A DNA stretch of 58,488 nt from assembly GCA_910577185.1 (NCBI GenBank), contig CAJTLR010000009.1:623-59110 (forward strand). Reading direction: 5' to 3'. Numbering within the stretch: position 1 is the stretch's first letter; each line of letters starts with the position of its first letter. This document shows positions 8,817 through 16,819 of the stretch, piece by piece. Below the pieces are notes generated by a model. It was not told the DNA's origin. It did no database searches and saw nothing but the letters and a program-made list of their open reading frames with translations. Made by a program: the position numbers and the translations under genes. Source of the stretch: an uncultured Acetatifactor sp. (GTDB lineage Bacteria; Bacillota; Clostridia; Lachnospirales; Lachnospiraceae).

Positions 8817-9343
8817 GGGGCGTCCTGCCGGGCAGCGTGGGAGGCTTTCCGGCCGCCGGGATGCGGCGGACAAAGGAGTCGTTCCAGAAGCAGCCCCGCG
8901 CAGAACCAGAACGGGACAAAATCCAGGCGGATGACACGGCCTACATTCCAGCGGCTGCGCCCATAGTCCCAGGGACAGAGTTTGTGCTTTGAGAGCAGGC
9001 GTCCGGTGACATATTCCATGGAGAAAATCAGGCCCGCATAGGCGGATCCCCTGACCCAGGGTGATTTTCTGCCAAGGAGACGGCCAAATGGCGTCAGGAA
9101 GGCGGCGCTGCCGTAGATGGGAAACATCCAGAGAGATGTGTTTCCTTTCAGGGACATGTCCCGACGGCGCAGGGAATCCAGGGAAGTGAAAACGATTTCC
9201 ATGCACCAGCCGGCAAGTCCGCATTTCAGAAAATTTCCGGCAAACCGGATCAGGGTTTTTTTCATAAAAATACCCATGCCTTTCCGTAACCTGCGAATTT
9301 GGGCCGCAGGCACAAATTTGCGTGTGAAAAATTTATTTTTCAC
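8813..9343 (-). CDS. Putative membrane protein of the CmpB family
   Basis: A 176-residue protein (if translated from the GTG at 9343) resembling the small 'putative ABC transporter permease' CmpB family. The marks are GLAGWCMEIVFTSL, LKGNTSLWMFPIYG and several hydrophobic helices. Its biochemical role is not established. The GTG has a good AAAAGGAG site, but its first 22 codons lie in a structured repeat (9290-9345). ATG at 9277 or 9265 would give a more typical N-terminus, MKKTLIRFAG. I keep the long form with low confidence in the start. It is alone and convergent with the PH-domain gene. Confidence 0.65.
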   Translation of the reverse strand: MKNKFFTRKFVPAAQIRRLRKGMGIFMKKTLIRFAGNFLKCGLAGWCMEIVFTSLDSLRRRDMSLKGNTSLWMFPIYGSAAFLTPFGRLLGRKSPWVRGSAYAGLIFSMEYVTGRLLSKHKLCPWDYGRSRWNVGRVIRLDFVPFWFCAGLLLERLLCPPHPGGRKASHAARQDAP

Positions 9344-9345
9344 AC
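9290..9345 (-). repeat. Hairpin plus interleaved-stem element, copy P1
   Basis: Read on the minus strand, a GTGTGAAAAAT/ATTTTTCACAC hairpin is followed by GCAAATTTG (arm a), CCTGCG (b), CAAATTCGC (a', one mismatch) and CGCAGG (b'). The a-b-a'-b' order could fold as a pseudoknot. A second element with the same order of parts lies at 55793-55873. Both share AARTTTGTGYCTGCG. Confidence 0.6.
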
Positions 9346-9529
9346 TAACGCTCCTTTTGGGCTGCAGAATCAGACATATTCTTCAAACATACTCTAGTTT
9401 ACTGCCTGAATATCATCCAGACAGTACACTAGTATGCGCCCCGGGAGAAAAAATATGCAGTTCTGTTCCGGCATCCGGAAACGGATGGCAGGAAAAGCAT
9501 CCGGAAACGGAATGAAAACAGGAGAATAC

Positions 9530-10855
9530 ATGAATTACAGGGAAGCGATGGAATATATGGAGCAGGCGGGGCAGTACGGAGTGGTACCCGGCCTGGAAAG
9601 CGTCCGCCAGCTGTGCGGGAGAATGGGCAATCCCCAGGAGAGCCTGAAATTTGTACATATTGCGGGCACCAACGGGAAAGGCTCCGTGTCTGCCTTTGTG
9701 GCATCCGTATTAAAATGCGCCGGCTGCCGGGTGGGGAGCTTTTCCTCCCCGGCACTGAAGGAAAGGGAAAGTATCCGGGTAAACCAGGTCCCTATTACCC
9801 AAAAGGCCTTTTGCCAGGGCATGGAACTGGTAAAAGAGGTGTGCGGGGGGATGCAGAAGGAGGGCCTGCCCCATCCCACACCTTTTGAGATGGAGACCGC
9901 GCTGGGCTTCTGGTATTTCCGGGAAAAACAATGTGATATTGTGGTGCTGGAAACGGGCATGGGGGGACTGCTGGATGCTACCAATATCGTGGAGCACACT
10001 TGCGCGGCGGTGATCACTTCCATCAGCAGGGATCACACGCAGTTTCTGGGGGAGACGCTCTCCGGGATCGCGGCCCATAAGGCAGGCATTCTCAAAAAGG
10101 GATGCCGGGCCGTGACCGGTGTGCAGAAGCCGGAGGTTATGGAAGTGATCCGGGAAAAAGCGGCCGGACTGGGCTGTCCCCTGACCGTTGCGGACGCAGG
10201 CGGGGCGGCGCATGTGCATTACGGTCTGGAAAGGCAGTGGTTTGACTATGGGGGATATTCCAAAGTGGAAATCGGTCTTGCGGGGCAGTATCAGATTGAA
10301 AATGCCGTTCTGGCCCTGGAAACGCTGAAATGCCTGAAAGAAAGCGGTTTTCCGGTGACGGAGGCAAGCCTCCGCAAGGGGATGGCCCGGGCCCAATGGC
10401 CGGGGAGATTTGCGGTTATCGGCAGAAAACCATGGTTTGTGGCGGACGGCGCGCACAATGAAGACGCGGCAGTCAGGCTCAGGGAGTCGGTGGAATTGTA
10501 TTTTCCAGGCCGAAGGGTAATATTTATCATGGGAATGCTGAAAGATAAGGAACATGAAAAAGTAATCGCAGGGATGCATTCCCTGGCAGACCAGATTATC
10601 ACCGTGACACCCCCGGACAATCCCAGGGCGCTGCCGGCATATCTGCTGGCCCGGGAGGCGGCGGAATATCATAAAAATGTGACGGCTGCAGATTCCCTGG
10701 AGGAAGCTGTGGAGATGAGTTACCTGCTGGCGGGGAAGGAGGATGTGATACTGGCTTTCGGTTCCCTGTCTTTCATGGGCCGGCTGCCGGATATCGTGGG
10801 CAAACGGAAGGGCGCCGAAGGCAAAGGGAATGCCCGGGGAAATAAGTCTGTATGA
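9530..10855 (+). CDS. folC: Folylpolyglutamate/dihydrofolate synthase
   Basis: A 441-residue Mur-ligase-family enzyme that adds glutamate to folates and probably also makes dihydrofolate from dihydropteroate. The P-loop HIAGTNGKGSVSAF is near residue 46. VLETGMGGLLDATN, the ISRDHTQFLG segment and a C-terminal FVADGAHNEDA near residue 305 are typical. ATG at 9530 follows ACAGGAGAATAC. The in-frame upstream extension is not supported. Its stop overlaps a possible ATG of the next frame (ATGA), and the folate genes follow in the same direction, so it heads the operon folC-folE-folP-folB/K. Confidence 0.93.
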   Translation: MNYREAMEYMEQAGQYGVVPGLESVRQLCGRMGNPQESLKFVHIAGTNGKGSVSAFVASVLKCAGCRVGSFSSPALKERESIRVNQVPITQKAFCQGMELVKEVCGGMQKEGLPHPTPFEMETALGFWYFREKQCDIVVLETGMGGLLDATNIVEHTCAAVITSISRDHTQFLGETLSGIAAHKAGILKKGCRAVTGVQKPEVMEVIREKAAGLGCPLTVADAGGAAHVHYGLERQWFDYGGYSKVEIGLAGQYQIENAVLALETLKCLKESGFPVTEASLRKGMARAQWPGRFAVIGRKPWFVADGAHNEDAAVRLRESVELYFPGRRVIFIMGMLKDKEHEKVIAGMHSLADQIITVTPPDNPRALPAYLLAREAAEYHKNVTAADSLEEAVEMSYLLAGKEDVILAFGSLSFMGRLPDIVGKRKGAEGKGNARGNKSV

Positions 10856-10914
10856 CAGAAAAAATGACCGGAAGGGGCTGCCGGGACGGTCAGGGAAACG
10901 CGGAAAGGAAGCAT

Positions 10915-11487
10915 ATGATAGATCAGGAAAAAATCAGGAAAGCCGTGAAGCTTTTGCTGGAGGGAATCGGGGAGGATCCTGACAGGGAAGGGCTTCTGGA
11001 GACGCCGGACCGGGTCGCCAGAATGTATGGGGAAATTTTTGCCGGCATGTACGGGGACGTGTCCGAACCTTTGTCCAAAGTATTTACGGCAGACTATAAC
11101 GAAATGGTCATGGAAAAGGATATTACATTTTATTCCATGTGCGAACATCATATGATGCCTTTTTACGGAAAGGCGCATATAGCGTATGTTCCGGAGGGAA
11201 AGGTGCTGGGACTGAGCAAGCTGGCCAGGACCGTGGAGATCTATGCAGGGCGGCTTCAGATACAGGAGCGGATGACAGGACAGATTGCGGATGCCATTAT
11301 GGAGCATCTGGCTCCCCGGGGCGTGATGGTGATGCTGGAAGCGGAACATCTGTGCATGACCATGCGCGGGGTCAGAAAGCCGGGCAGCCGGACGGTGAGT
11401 GTGGCAGCCAGAGGGATTTTCGGCCAGGACGGGGCGATGCAGGACCGTTTTTTTCAGATGCTTGGGCGAGACGGGAAGCCGTTCTGA
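10915..11487 (+). CDS. folE: GTP cyclohydrolase I
   Basis: A 190-residue enzyme that converts GTP to dihydroneopterin triphosphate, the first step of folate synthesis. Zinc and active-site motifs are complete: CEHHMMPF near residue 76 and the later EAEHLCMTMRGVRKPGS. ATG at 10915 is preferred because GGAAAGGAAGCAT precedes it and MIDQEKIRKAV is a normal family start. An ATG at 10852, overlapping the folC stop, would add 21 residues without family support. It is the second gene of the folate operon. Confidence 0.94.
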   Translation: MIDQEKIRKAVKLLLEGIGEDPDREGLLETPDRVARMYGEIFAGMYGDVSEPLSKVFTADYNEMVMEKDITFYSMCEHHMMPFYGKAHIAYVPEGKVLGLSKLARTVEIYAGRLQIQERMTGQIADAIMEHLAPRGVMVMLEAEHLCMTMRGVRKPGSRTVSVAARGIFGQDGAMQDRFFQMLGRDGKPF

Positions 11488-11575
11488 AAGCGGTATCAGT
11501 ACGGGCATGCCCGGAAGTGTGAAAAGTATCCGTCAGAGGAGATACGAAAGAAGCAGCGGGGAAATGAGGTAATTT

Positions 11576-12382
11576 ATGAAGATTGGAAAAAAGGAATTTG
11601 ACACCGCAGGCCATACCTATGTCATGGGGATTCTGAATGTGACACCGGATTCTTTTTCGGATGGGGGCAAGTGGAACCGGAAGGACAGGGCGCTGGCCCA
11701 TGTGGAAAAGATGCTGGAGGAAGGCGCGGATGTCATTGACATCGGAGGCGAGTCCACCCGGCCGGGATATACGCTCCTGCCGGAGGAAGAGGAAATCGCC
11801 AGGGTGGTGCCCGTGATAGAAGCGGTGAAGGCTTCCTTTGACGTGCCGGTATCTCTGGATACCTACAAACCGGCGGTTGCGTCTGCGGGTATTGACGCCG
11901 GCGCCGACCTGATCAATGATATATGGGGACTGAAGTATGATCCCCGGATGGCAGGCATCATTGCCGGGAGCGGCCTGCCCTGCTGCCTGATGCATAACCG
12001 GAAAAATACGGATTACCTTTCTTTTATGGAGGACGTGGCTTCTGATTTGAAGGAAAGCCTTGAGCTGGCGGCGGAAGCGGGAATTGCCGGGGAGAAAATC
12101 ATTCTGGATCCGGGGGTGGGATTTGCAAAAAGCTATGAACAGAATCTTCAGGTGATACATCATCTGGAGGAGCTGGGAAACCTGGGGCATCCCCTGCTTC
12201 TGGGCTGCAGCAGGAAATCCGTGATCGGCCTGACGCTGGATTTGCCGGCAGATAACAGGCTGGAGGGGACCCTGGCGACTACGGTGCTGGCGGCCGTGAA
12301 GGGATGCATGTTTGTGAGGGTTCATGATGTCAGGGAAAATCTCAGGGCCATCAGAATGACGGAGGCGGTGCTGAAAAGCTGA
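11576..12382 (+). CDS. folP: Dihydropteroate synthase
   Basis: A 268-residue TIM-barrel enzyme that joins dihydropterin pyrophosphate to p-aminobenzoate, and is the sulfonamide target. All family landmarks are seen: MGILNVTPDSFSDGG near the start, DIGGESTRPGY near residue 58, DPGVGFAKS near residue 179 and GCSRKSVIG near residue 211. The ATG follows AATGAGGTAATTT. The gene lies between folE and the bifunctional folB/folK gene. No resistance-type insertion is evident in the N-terminal loop. Confidence 0.95.
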   Translation: MKIGKKEFDTAGHTYVMGILNVTPDSFSDGGKWNRKDRALAHVEKMLEEGADVIDIGGESTRPGYTLLPEEEEIARVVPVIEAVKASFDVPVSLDTYKPAVASAGIDAGADLINDIWGLKYDPRMAGIIAGSGLPCCLMHNRKNTDYLSFMEDVASDLKESLELAAEAGIAGEKIILDPGVGFAKSYEQNLQVIHHLEELGNLGHPLLLGCSRKSVIGLTLDLPADNRLEGTLATTVLAAVKGCMFVRVHDVRENLRAIRMTEAVLKS

Positions 12383-12442
12383 GGGAAGACCCAGGTATGT
12401 GTTGACTGGTATGCCCGCCGAAGCGGGTACAGGGGGAAAATT

Positions 12443-13285
12443 ATGTATTGTGAACAGGCAAAAGACGAAATACGTATCGAGAAACTGGGAGTATTTGCAC
12501 ATCACGGCGTATACCCGGAAGAGACAAAAAAGGGACAGACATTCTATGTCAATACCGTTCTGTACACCGATACCCACAAGGCGGGAATCAGTGACGAACT
12601 GGAGCATACGGTGGATTACGGCAATGTCTGCCATTTTATCACAAACTGGATGCAGAACAATACCTGTAGGCTGCTGGAGGCGGTGGCGGAGCGGCTTGCC
12701 CGGGCGATTCTGCTGCAATACGGCAGAGTGTCCGCCATAGACCTGGAAATTGTGAAGCCTTTTGCACCGGTGCGCCTGCCCTTTGAAGGCATATCCGTAA
12801 AGATTCACCGGAGCTGGCACAAGGCTTATATTGCGCTGGGTTCCAACATGGGGAACCGGGAAAAATATTTGTCGGGAGCCCTGGAGGCCATGAAGACACA
12901 TCCGCTGATGCGGCTGGGGGAAGTCTCGGAACTGATTGTGACCAGGCCTTACGGCGGGGTGGAGCAGGAAGATTTCCTGAACGGGGTGGCGGAGGTAGAG
13001 ACCCTGCTGGATCCGGAGCAGCTTCTGGAGACCCTTCACGAGATGGAAAAGGCGGCGGGACGGGAGAGACCCCTGCGGTGGGGCCCCAGGACCCTGGATC
13101 TGGACATTTTGTTTTATGACCAGCTGGTTCTGGAAAGCAAGGATCTGGTGATTCCCCATCCGGACATGCAGAACCGTTTGTTTGTGCTGCAGCCCCTGGC
13201 GGAGATAGCGCCTTATTTCAGGCATCCCGTTCTGGGAAAAAGTGTCAGGGAACTGCTGGAAATGCCCGGATTGGGAGGAAAATGA
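12443..13285 (+). CDS. folK: Bifunctional dihydroneopterin aldolase / HPPK
   Basis: A 280-residue fusion. Residues 1-122 are a FolB dihydroneopterin aldolase (IRIEKLGVFAHHGVYPEE, then DYGNV and LLEAVAERLA). Residues about 127-280 are a FolK pyrophosphokinase (AYIALGSNMGNREKYL, RWGPRTLDLDILFYD, IPHPDMQNRLFVLQPL). It turns dihydroneopterin into hydroxymethyl-dihydropterin and pyrophosphorylates it, making the substrate of FolP encoded just upstream. A short GCCCGCCGAAGCGGG hairpin lies between folP and this gene and may act on mRNA stability. FolB-FolK fusions are known in Firmicutes. Confidence 0.94.
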   Translation: MYCEQAKDEIRIEKLGVFAHHGVYPEETKKGQTFYVNTVLYTDTHKAGISDELEHTVDYGNVCHFITNWMQNNTCRLLEAVAERLARAILLQYGRVSAIDLEIVKPFAPVRLPFEGISVKIHRSWHKAYIALGSNMGNREKYLSGALEAMKTHPLMRLGEVSELIVTRPYGGVEQEDFLNGVAEVETLLDPEQLLETLHEMEKAAGRERPLRWGPRTLDLDILFYDQLVLESKDLVIPHPDMQNRLFVLQPLAEIAPYFRHPVLGKSVRELLEMPGLGGK

Positions 13286-13321
13286 CAGGGGCCGGTGTGA
13301 AGGCGGCCAAACCGCGCGGAG

Positions 13322-13816
13322 TCACAGATGGGGGGAGAGATATTTTCCCAGAAAACCCGCGCAGAGGCCGGTGAAAAGTCCCGTGAGGATGCCGCCCGGA
13401 ATCAGGAATGGCAGATAGGACAGGACTCCGGGGGTTGCGGTTATGACCAAAGCAGTCAAAAGCTGTCCCGTGTTGTGGGCCAGGCCGCCCATGGCCCCGG
13501 TTAGAAAAAGCGTTTTTTTCCGGAGCAGGCGCATGACGAAGGCCATCACAAGCAGACTGAAAATACCCCCGGCAAGGCTGTAGAGCAGGGACAGGGCCTG
13601 GCCGAACAGCAGGGTGGACAGCAATATTCTTGCCAGCAGTACCCACAAGGCATCCCGGAAGGTGAAGTGGGCCAGCAAAATCAGAGTGATGATATTGGCC
13701 AGTCCCAGTTTGATGCCCGGAATGGGTACCAGCGGCGGGATGGCGCTTTCTATGGCGAAAATGGCAAGGGACAGGGTGGTAAAAAAAGCCAGGGTTGTCA
13801 TCTTTTGAACAGACAT
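13322..13816 (-). CDS. Gx-type membrane transporter (Hpre_diP_synt_I family)
   Basis: A 164-residue integral membrane protein with about five helices. The stretch VPIPGIKLGLANIITLILLAH and later AMGGLAHNTGQLL match the family annotated as heptaprenyl diphosphate synthase component I / Gx transporter, which resembles S components of ECF-type transporters. ATG at 13816 follows GGAAGGAGTTCCC, and the nine upstream codons are dropped. It lies 40 bases after the NusG-domain-II gene and opposite apbE, a set seen together in clostridial flavin-linked redox loci. The substrate is unknown. Confidence 0.8.
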   Translation of the reverse strand: MSVQKMTTLAFFTTLSLAIFAIESAIPPLVPIPGIKLGLANIITLILLAHFTFRDALWVLLARILLSTLLFGQALSLLYSLAGGIFSLLVMAFVMRLLRKKTLFLTGAMGGLAHNTGQLLTALVITATPGVLSYLPFLIPGGILTGLFTGLCAGFLGKYLSPHL

Positions 13817-13856
13817 GGGAACTCCTTCCAAAGGGGCCGGCATACGGCGCAGGGGG

Positions 13857-14264
13857 TTAATAGGTTATGGCATCCGGCAAATCGGATGGCGCTTCGGAAT
13901 CGGACGAAGGGCGCAGCTGAATCACCAGACGGTTTGGCAGACAGGTGATGGGCAGCCGGGAGTCCCGGATAAAACCCTGCCCTACACAGAGCTTATCGGG
14001 ACAATCGGCGGAAACAATGCCGATGCTGCCGGGGCAGACCTGAACTACATTGACACAATGATTTTCCCCTTCCACGGTAAAACTGTAGGTTTCGGCAGTC
14101 TCCTGCAGGGGGATGCTCATGAGCAGTTCCCCGTTCTGATAGATGTCCGCGGTGTATGGGGCATCTTCCGCAACGGGCAGCAGAAGGAAGAGCAGGCTGG
14201 CCAGTGCCGCCAGAAGGAGGAATGCTGTGATGATCACGGCATTTTTTGTTGGTTTTGTTTTCAA
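13857..14264 (-). CDS. NusG domain II-containing protein
   Basis: A 135-residue protein with an N-terminal membrane anchor (VIITAFLLLAALASLLFLLL) and an outside domain. ADCPDKLCVGQGFI and ITCLPNRLVIQL are typical of the NusG_II fold, despite no link to transcription elongation. It is probably tethered to the outer face of the membrane. It lies upstream of the Gx transporter gene on the same strand and is divergent from apbE, suggesting a shared role in flavinylated or quinone redox chemistry. The function of the domain is not established. Confidence 0.82.
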   Translation of the reverse strand: MKTKPTKNAVIITAFLLLAALASLLFLLLPVAEDAPYTADIYQNGELLMSIPLQETAETYSFTVEGENHCVNVVQVCPGSIGIVSADCPDKLCVGQGFIRDSRLPITCLPNRLVIQLRPSSDSEAPSDLPDAITY

Positions 14265-14381
14265 GGGAAAGTCACCTTTCTGCGTTCCGGGAGTTTACCC
14301 GGAAATTATTTTTGAATCTGAACACCCATGCAGCCTGCGGCGGCGCCAGGCATAAAAGGCCGGAAGTCTGGCCGATGCACA

Positions 14382-14460
14382 GCGGCGCATAAGGAAAATT
14401 GTTGCTGAAGCAACATGCGCCCCGGGCGGAGAGCAGGGATAAAATCTCCCCTACCTGATT
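14382..14460 (+). repeat. Dispersed two-hairpin element, copy R1
   Basis: Hairpin 1 has outer arms GGCGCAT (14384-14390) and ATGCGCC (14415-14421) and inner arms GTTGC (14401-14405) and GCAAC (14410-14414). AAGGAAAATT is unpaired between the left arms. Hairpin 2 (GCAGGGATAAAATCTCCCC...) follows and ends in TGATT. Related copies are at 39366, 39456 and 46300. It sits between the divergent NusG_II and apbE genes. Confidence 0.7.
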
Positions 14461-14488
14461 AGTAAGTATAACAAAAAGGGCTGGAAAA

Positions 14489-15574
14489 ATGAAGAGATAT
14501 TTGGGATGTATGTTTTTTGCCTTGATGGTGCTGCTCTGCGGATGCGGAAGAGACGTTCCCGGAGAAGGCGGGGACCGGGGAAAGGAAGGCCCCTGGCAGC
14601 GTGTGGATACAGCCATGGGCACAGTGATACAGCAGACTGTTTATGGGGCACAGGAGACCGCGGAACTTTTTTCAGAGGATGTCATGGAGATGCTGTACCA
14701 GATGGAACGGGAAGAACTGTCCTGGAGGCTGGACACTTCCCAGGTATACAGAATCAACCGTTCCGCGGGCCTGGAAGAGGGCTGCGCGCTGTCGGAGGAG
14801 CTGGCAGGGCTTCTGGAGGCCTGTCAGGAACTGTCCGTGCGCTCGGAAGGGGCGTTTGACGTGACTCTGGGAAGACTCACAAGTCTGTGGAATATAGATC
14901 AGTGGTCAACAGAAGAAAATATGACGCAGTTTCAGATTCCTTCGGGGAAGGAGCTGGAAGCTGCGGTGGAAAGCTGCGGAAGCAGCAAAATGAAGATTGT
15001 CAGGAATGCTGAAAGTGCCGGAACGGAGCCTGATTCCGGCAGGGCCCGTATCTGGCTGCCGGAGGGAATGCGGCTGGATCTGGGCGCTGTGGGCAAGGGT
15101 CTTGCCCTGAGCCGGATTTCCAGACTTCTGGAGGAACGGGAAGAGATGGGCGGGGCGGTGATTTCCCTGGGGGGAAGCGTATTGACTTACGGGGTCAAAC
15201 CGGACGGCAGTCCCTGGAAGGTGGGGATTGTGGATCCTGCGGACCCTTCCTCTCATCTGGGGATTCTGACGCTGGAAGGACAGTGGTGCGTCTCCACTTC
15301 CGGAGATTATGAGCGGTATGTGGAGGCAGACGGTGTGCGCTATCACCATATTCTGGATCCTGCCACCGGCTATCCGGCCCAAAGCGGCGTGGGGGGAGTG
15401 ACCGTTCTGGTCAAGGACGGGCTGCTCAGCGATGGGCTCTCCACAGCCTGCTTTATCCTGGGGCCGGAACAGGGAATGGAGCTGGCAGAGGCATATGGGG
15501 CAGAAACGCTCTTTGTAATGCAGGATGGCAGTATCCGCATGTCGGAGGGCATGGAGACATATTTCAGCAGGTGA
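14489..15574 (+). CDS. apbE: FAD:protein FMN transferase, lipoprotein
   Basis: A 361-residue ApbE-family enzyme that transfers FMN from FAD to Thr/Ser of target proteins such as RnfG/NqrC-like subunits. The N-terminus is a lipoprotein signal ending LLCGCG, so it would be anchored outside the membrane. Landmarks are VDTAMGTVIQQ, LDLGAVGKGLALSRI, GGSVLTYGVKPDG and YHHILDPATGYPA. The start has only a weak AAAGGGCTGGAAAA site. It is divergent from the NusG_II/Gx pair. No target protein with an FMN-binding motif was recognised in the window. The end of the gene is followed by a half copy of a 15-base palindrome arm (15590-15604). Confidence 0.92.
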   Translation: MKRYLGCMFFALMVLLCGCGRDVPGEGGDRGKEGPWQRVDTAMGTVIQQTVYGAQETAELFSEDVMEMLYQMEREELSWRLDTSQVYRINRSAGLEEGCALSEELAGLLEACQELSVRSEGAFDVTLGRLTSLWNIDQWSTEENMTQFQIPSGKELEAAVESCGSSKMKIVRNAESAGTEPDSGRARIWLPEGMRLDLGAVGKGLALSRISRLLEEREEMGGAVISLGGSVLTYGVKPDGSPWKVGIVDPADPSSHLGILTLEGQWCVSTSGDYERYVEADGVRYHHILDPATGYPAQSGVGGVTVLVKDGLLSDGLSTACFILGPEQGMELAEAYGAETLFVMQDGSIRMSEGMETYFSR

Positions 15575-15658
15575 CCCAAAAGCGCCTTTCCCGGAACGTG
15601 TCTGAAAATCCATGACCGGCGTAGTTTTTTTCAGGAAAATGTATACAAAAAAAGGATT

Positions 15659-15686
15659 TTGACGCCAGACACAGAATAATTAAATT
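15659..15686 (+). promoter_or_regulatory. Predicted promoter of the dgt-dnaG-rpoD region
   Basis: TTGACG (15659-15664), a 16-base spacer and TAAATT (15681-15686) lie 45 bases before the dgt start. Confidence 0.5.
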
Positions 15687-15731
15687 AGGAGAAAGGTTTT
15701 CACGCGTATTTAGGCGCAGATGGGAGCGAAT

Positions 15732-16736
15732 ATGACAATCAGAGAAAACTTGGAGCAGTGGGAAAAACAATATTTAAGCCCGTATGCCTCCCACAGTACG
15801 GATTCCAGGGGCAGGCAGAGGTCCGAGAAACAATGTGATATCCGCACGGTATTTCAGCGGGACAGGGACAGAATTATCCATTGTAAGGCTTTCCGGAGGC
15901 TGAAAGACAAGACCCAGGTATTTCTGACACCGGAGAAGGATCATTACCGCACCAGACTGACGCATACCCTGGAGGTTTCGCAGAATGCACGCACCATTGC
16001 AAAGGCGCTGCGGCTGAATGAGGAACTGGTGGAGGCCATTGCACTGGGGCATGACCTGGGACATACGCCTTTCGGGCATGCGGGGGAGAGGGCCCTGAAC
16101 AGGATTTGTCCGCTGGGATTTGAACACAGCCTACAGAGTGTGCGCACCGTGGACAGACTGGAGAAGAACGGCCACGGGCTGAATTTGACATATGAGGTGC
16201 GGGACGGGATTCTGAATCATCAGACCATAGGCAAGCCTCATACCCTGGAGGGAAAAGTGGTCCGGTTTTCGGATAAGATCGCGTATATTCATCATGACAT
16301 GGATGACGCGGTCCGGGCGGGCATTTTGAAGGAAAGCGATGTGCCCAGGGAAATCCGGGAAGTCATCGGCTCTACGCCCAGCGAACGGCTGGACCATTTT
16401 ATCCATGATATTGTGACCAACAGCATGGAGAAAAACGATATTGTGATGTCCGGGCCGGTGGCTGCCGCAATGAAACAGATGCGGGAGTTTATGTCCGAGA
16501 ATGTGTATTATAATCCGCTTGCCAAAAGTGAGGAGGGAAAGGCGGAGCGGCTGATGGAAACCCTTTATTTCCATTTTATGAAGCATATTGACGATATGCC
16601 GGCAGAGTTTCTGGATCTTTTGTCGGAAGGGGAGGCCAAGGAGCAGGTAGTCTGTGATTATGTGGGCGCCATGACGGACCGCTTTGCCATCGCCACCTAT
16701 GATGATATCTATATACCGAAATCATGGTCTGTATAA
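15732..16736 (+). CDS. dgt: Deoxyguanosinetriphosphate triphosphohydrolase-like protein
   Basis: A 334-residue HD-domain dNTPase that would release triphosphate from dGTP or other dNTPs. The metal-binding HD pattern is visible as RTRLTHTLEV and LGHDLGHTPFGHAGE near residue 105. ILNHQTIG and KIAYIHHDMDDA are typical of clostridial Dgt. ATG at 15732 is favoured over the one at 15720 because GGGAGCGAAT precedes it. The order dgt-dnaG-rpoD is common in Lachnospiraceae and relatives, and a promoter is visible upstream, so it may open the macromolecular-synthesis operon. Confidence 0.93.
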   Translation: MTIRENLEQWEKQYLSPYASHSTDSRGRQRSEKQCDIRTVFQRDRDRIIHCKAFRRLKDKTQVFLTPEKDHYRTRLTHTLEVSQNARTIAKALRLNEELVEAIALGHDLGHTPFGHAGERALNRICPLGFEHSLQSVRTVDRLEKNGHGLNLTYEVRDGILNHQTIGKPHTLEGKVVRFSDKIAYIHHDMDDAVRAGILKESDVPREIREVIGSTPSERLDHFIHDIVTNSMEKNDIVMSGPVAAAMKQMREFMSENVYYNPLAKSEEGKAERLMETLYFHFMKHIDDMPAEFLDLLSEGEAKEQVVCDYVGAMTDRFAIATYDDIYIPKSWSV

Positions 16737-16819
16737 TGAATAAACTGTGTTTTACGGTGCATCGTGTACCGTCGGCCAGAAAGGTCAGCAGGCCGGCCTG
16801 ACATATCATGGAGGTATCA

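Noticed and set aside
12399..12440. Small hairpin before folB/K as a riboswitch
   Set aside because: It is only a short GCCCGC/GCGGG stem-loop with no larger conserved fold, so it is noted but not called a THF riboswitch.
11372..13225. A 617-codon minus-strand frame opposite the folate genes
   Set aside because: It is opposite folP and folB/K, both with complete motifs. The frame has no ribosome site or domain.
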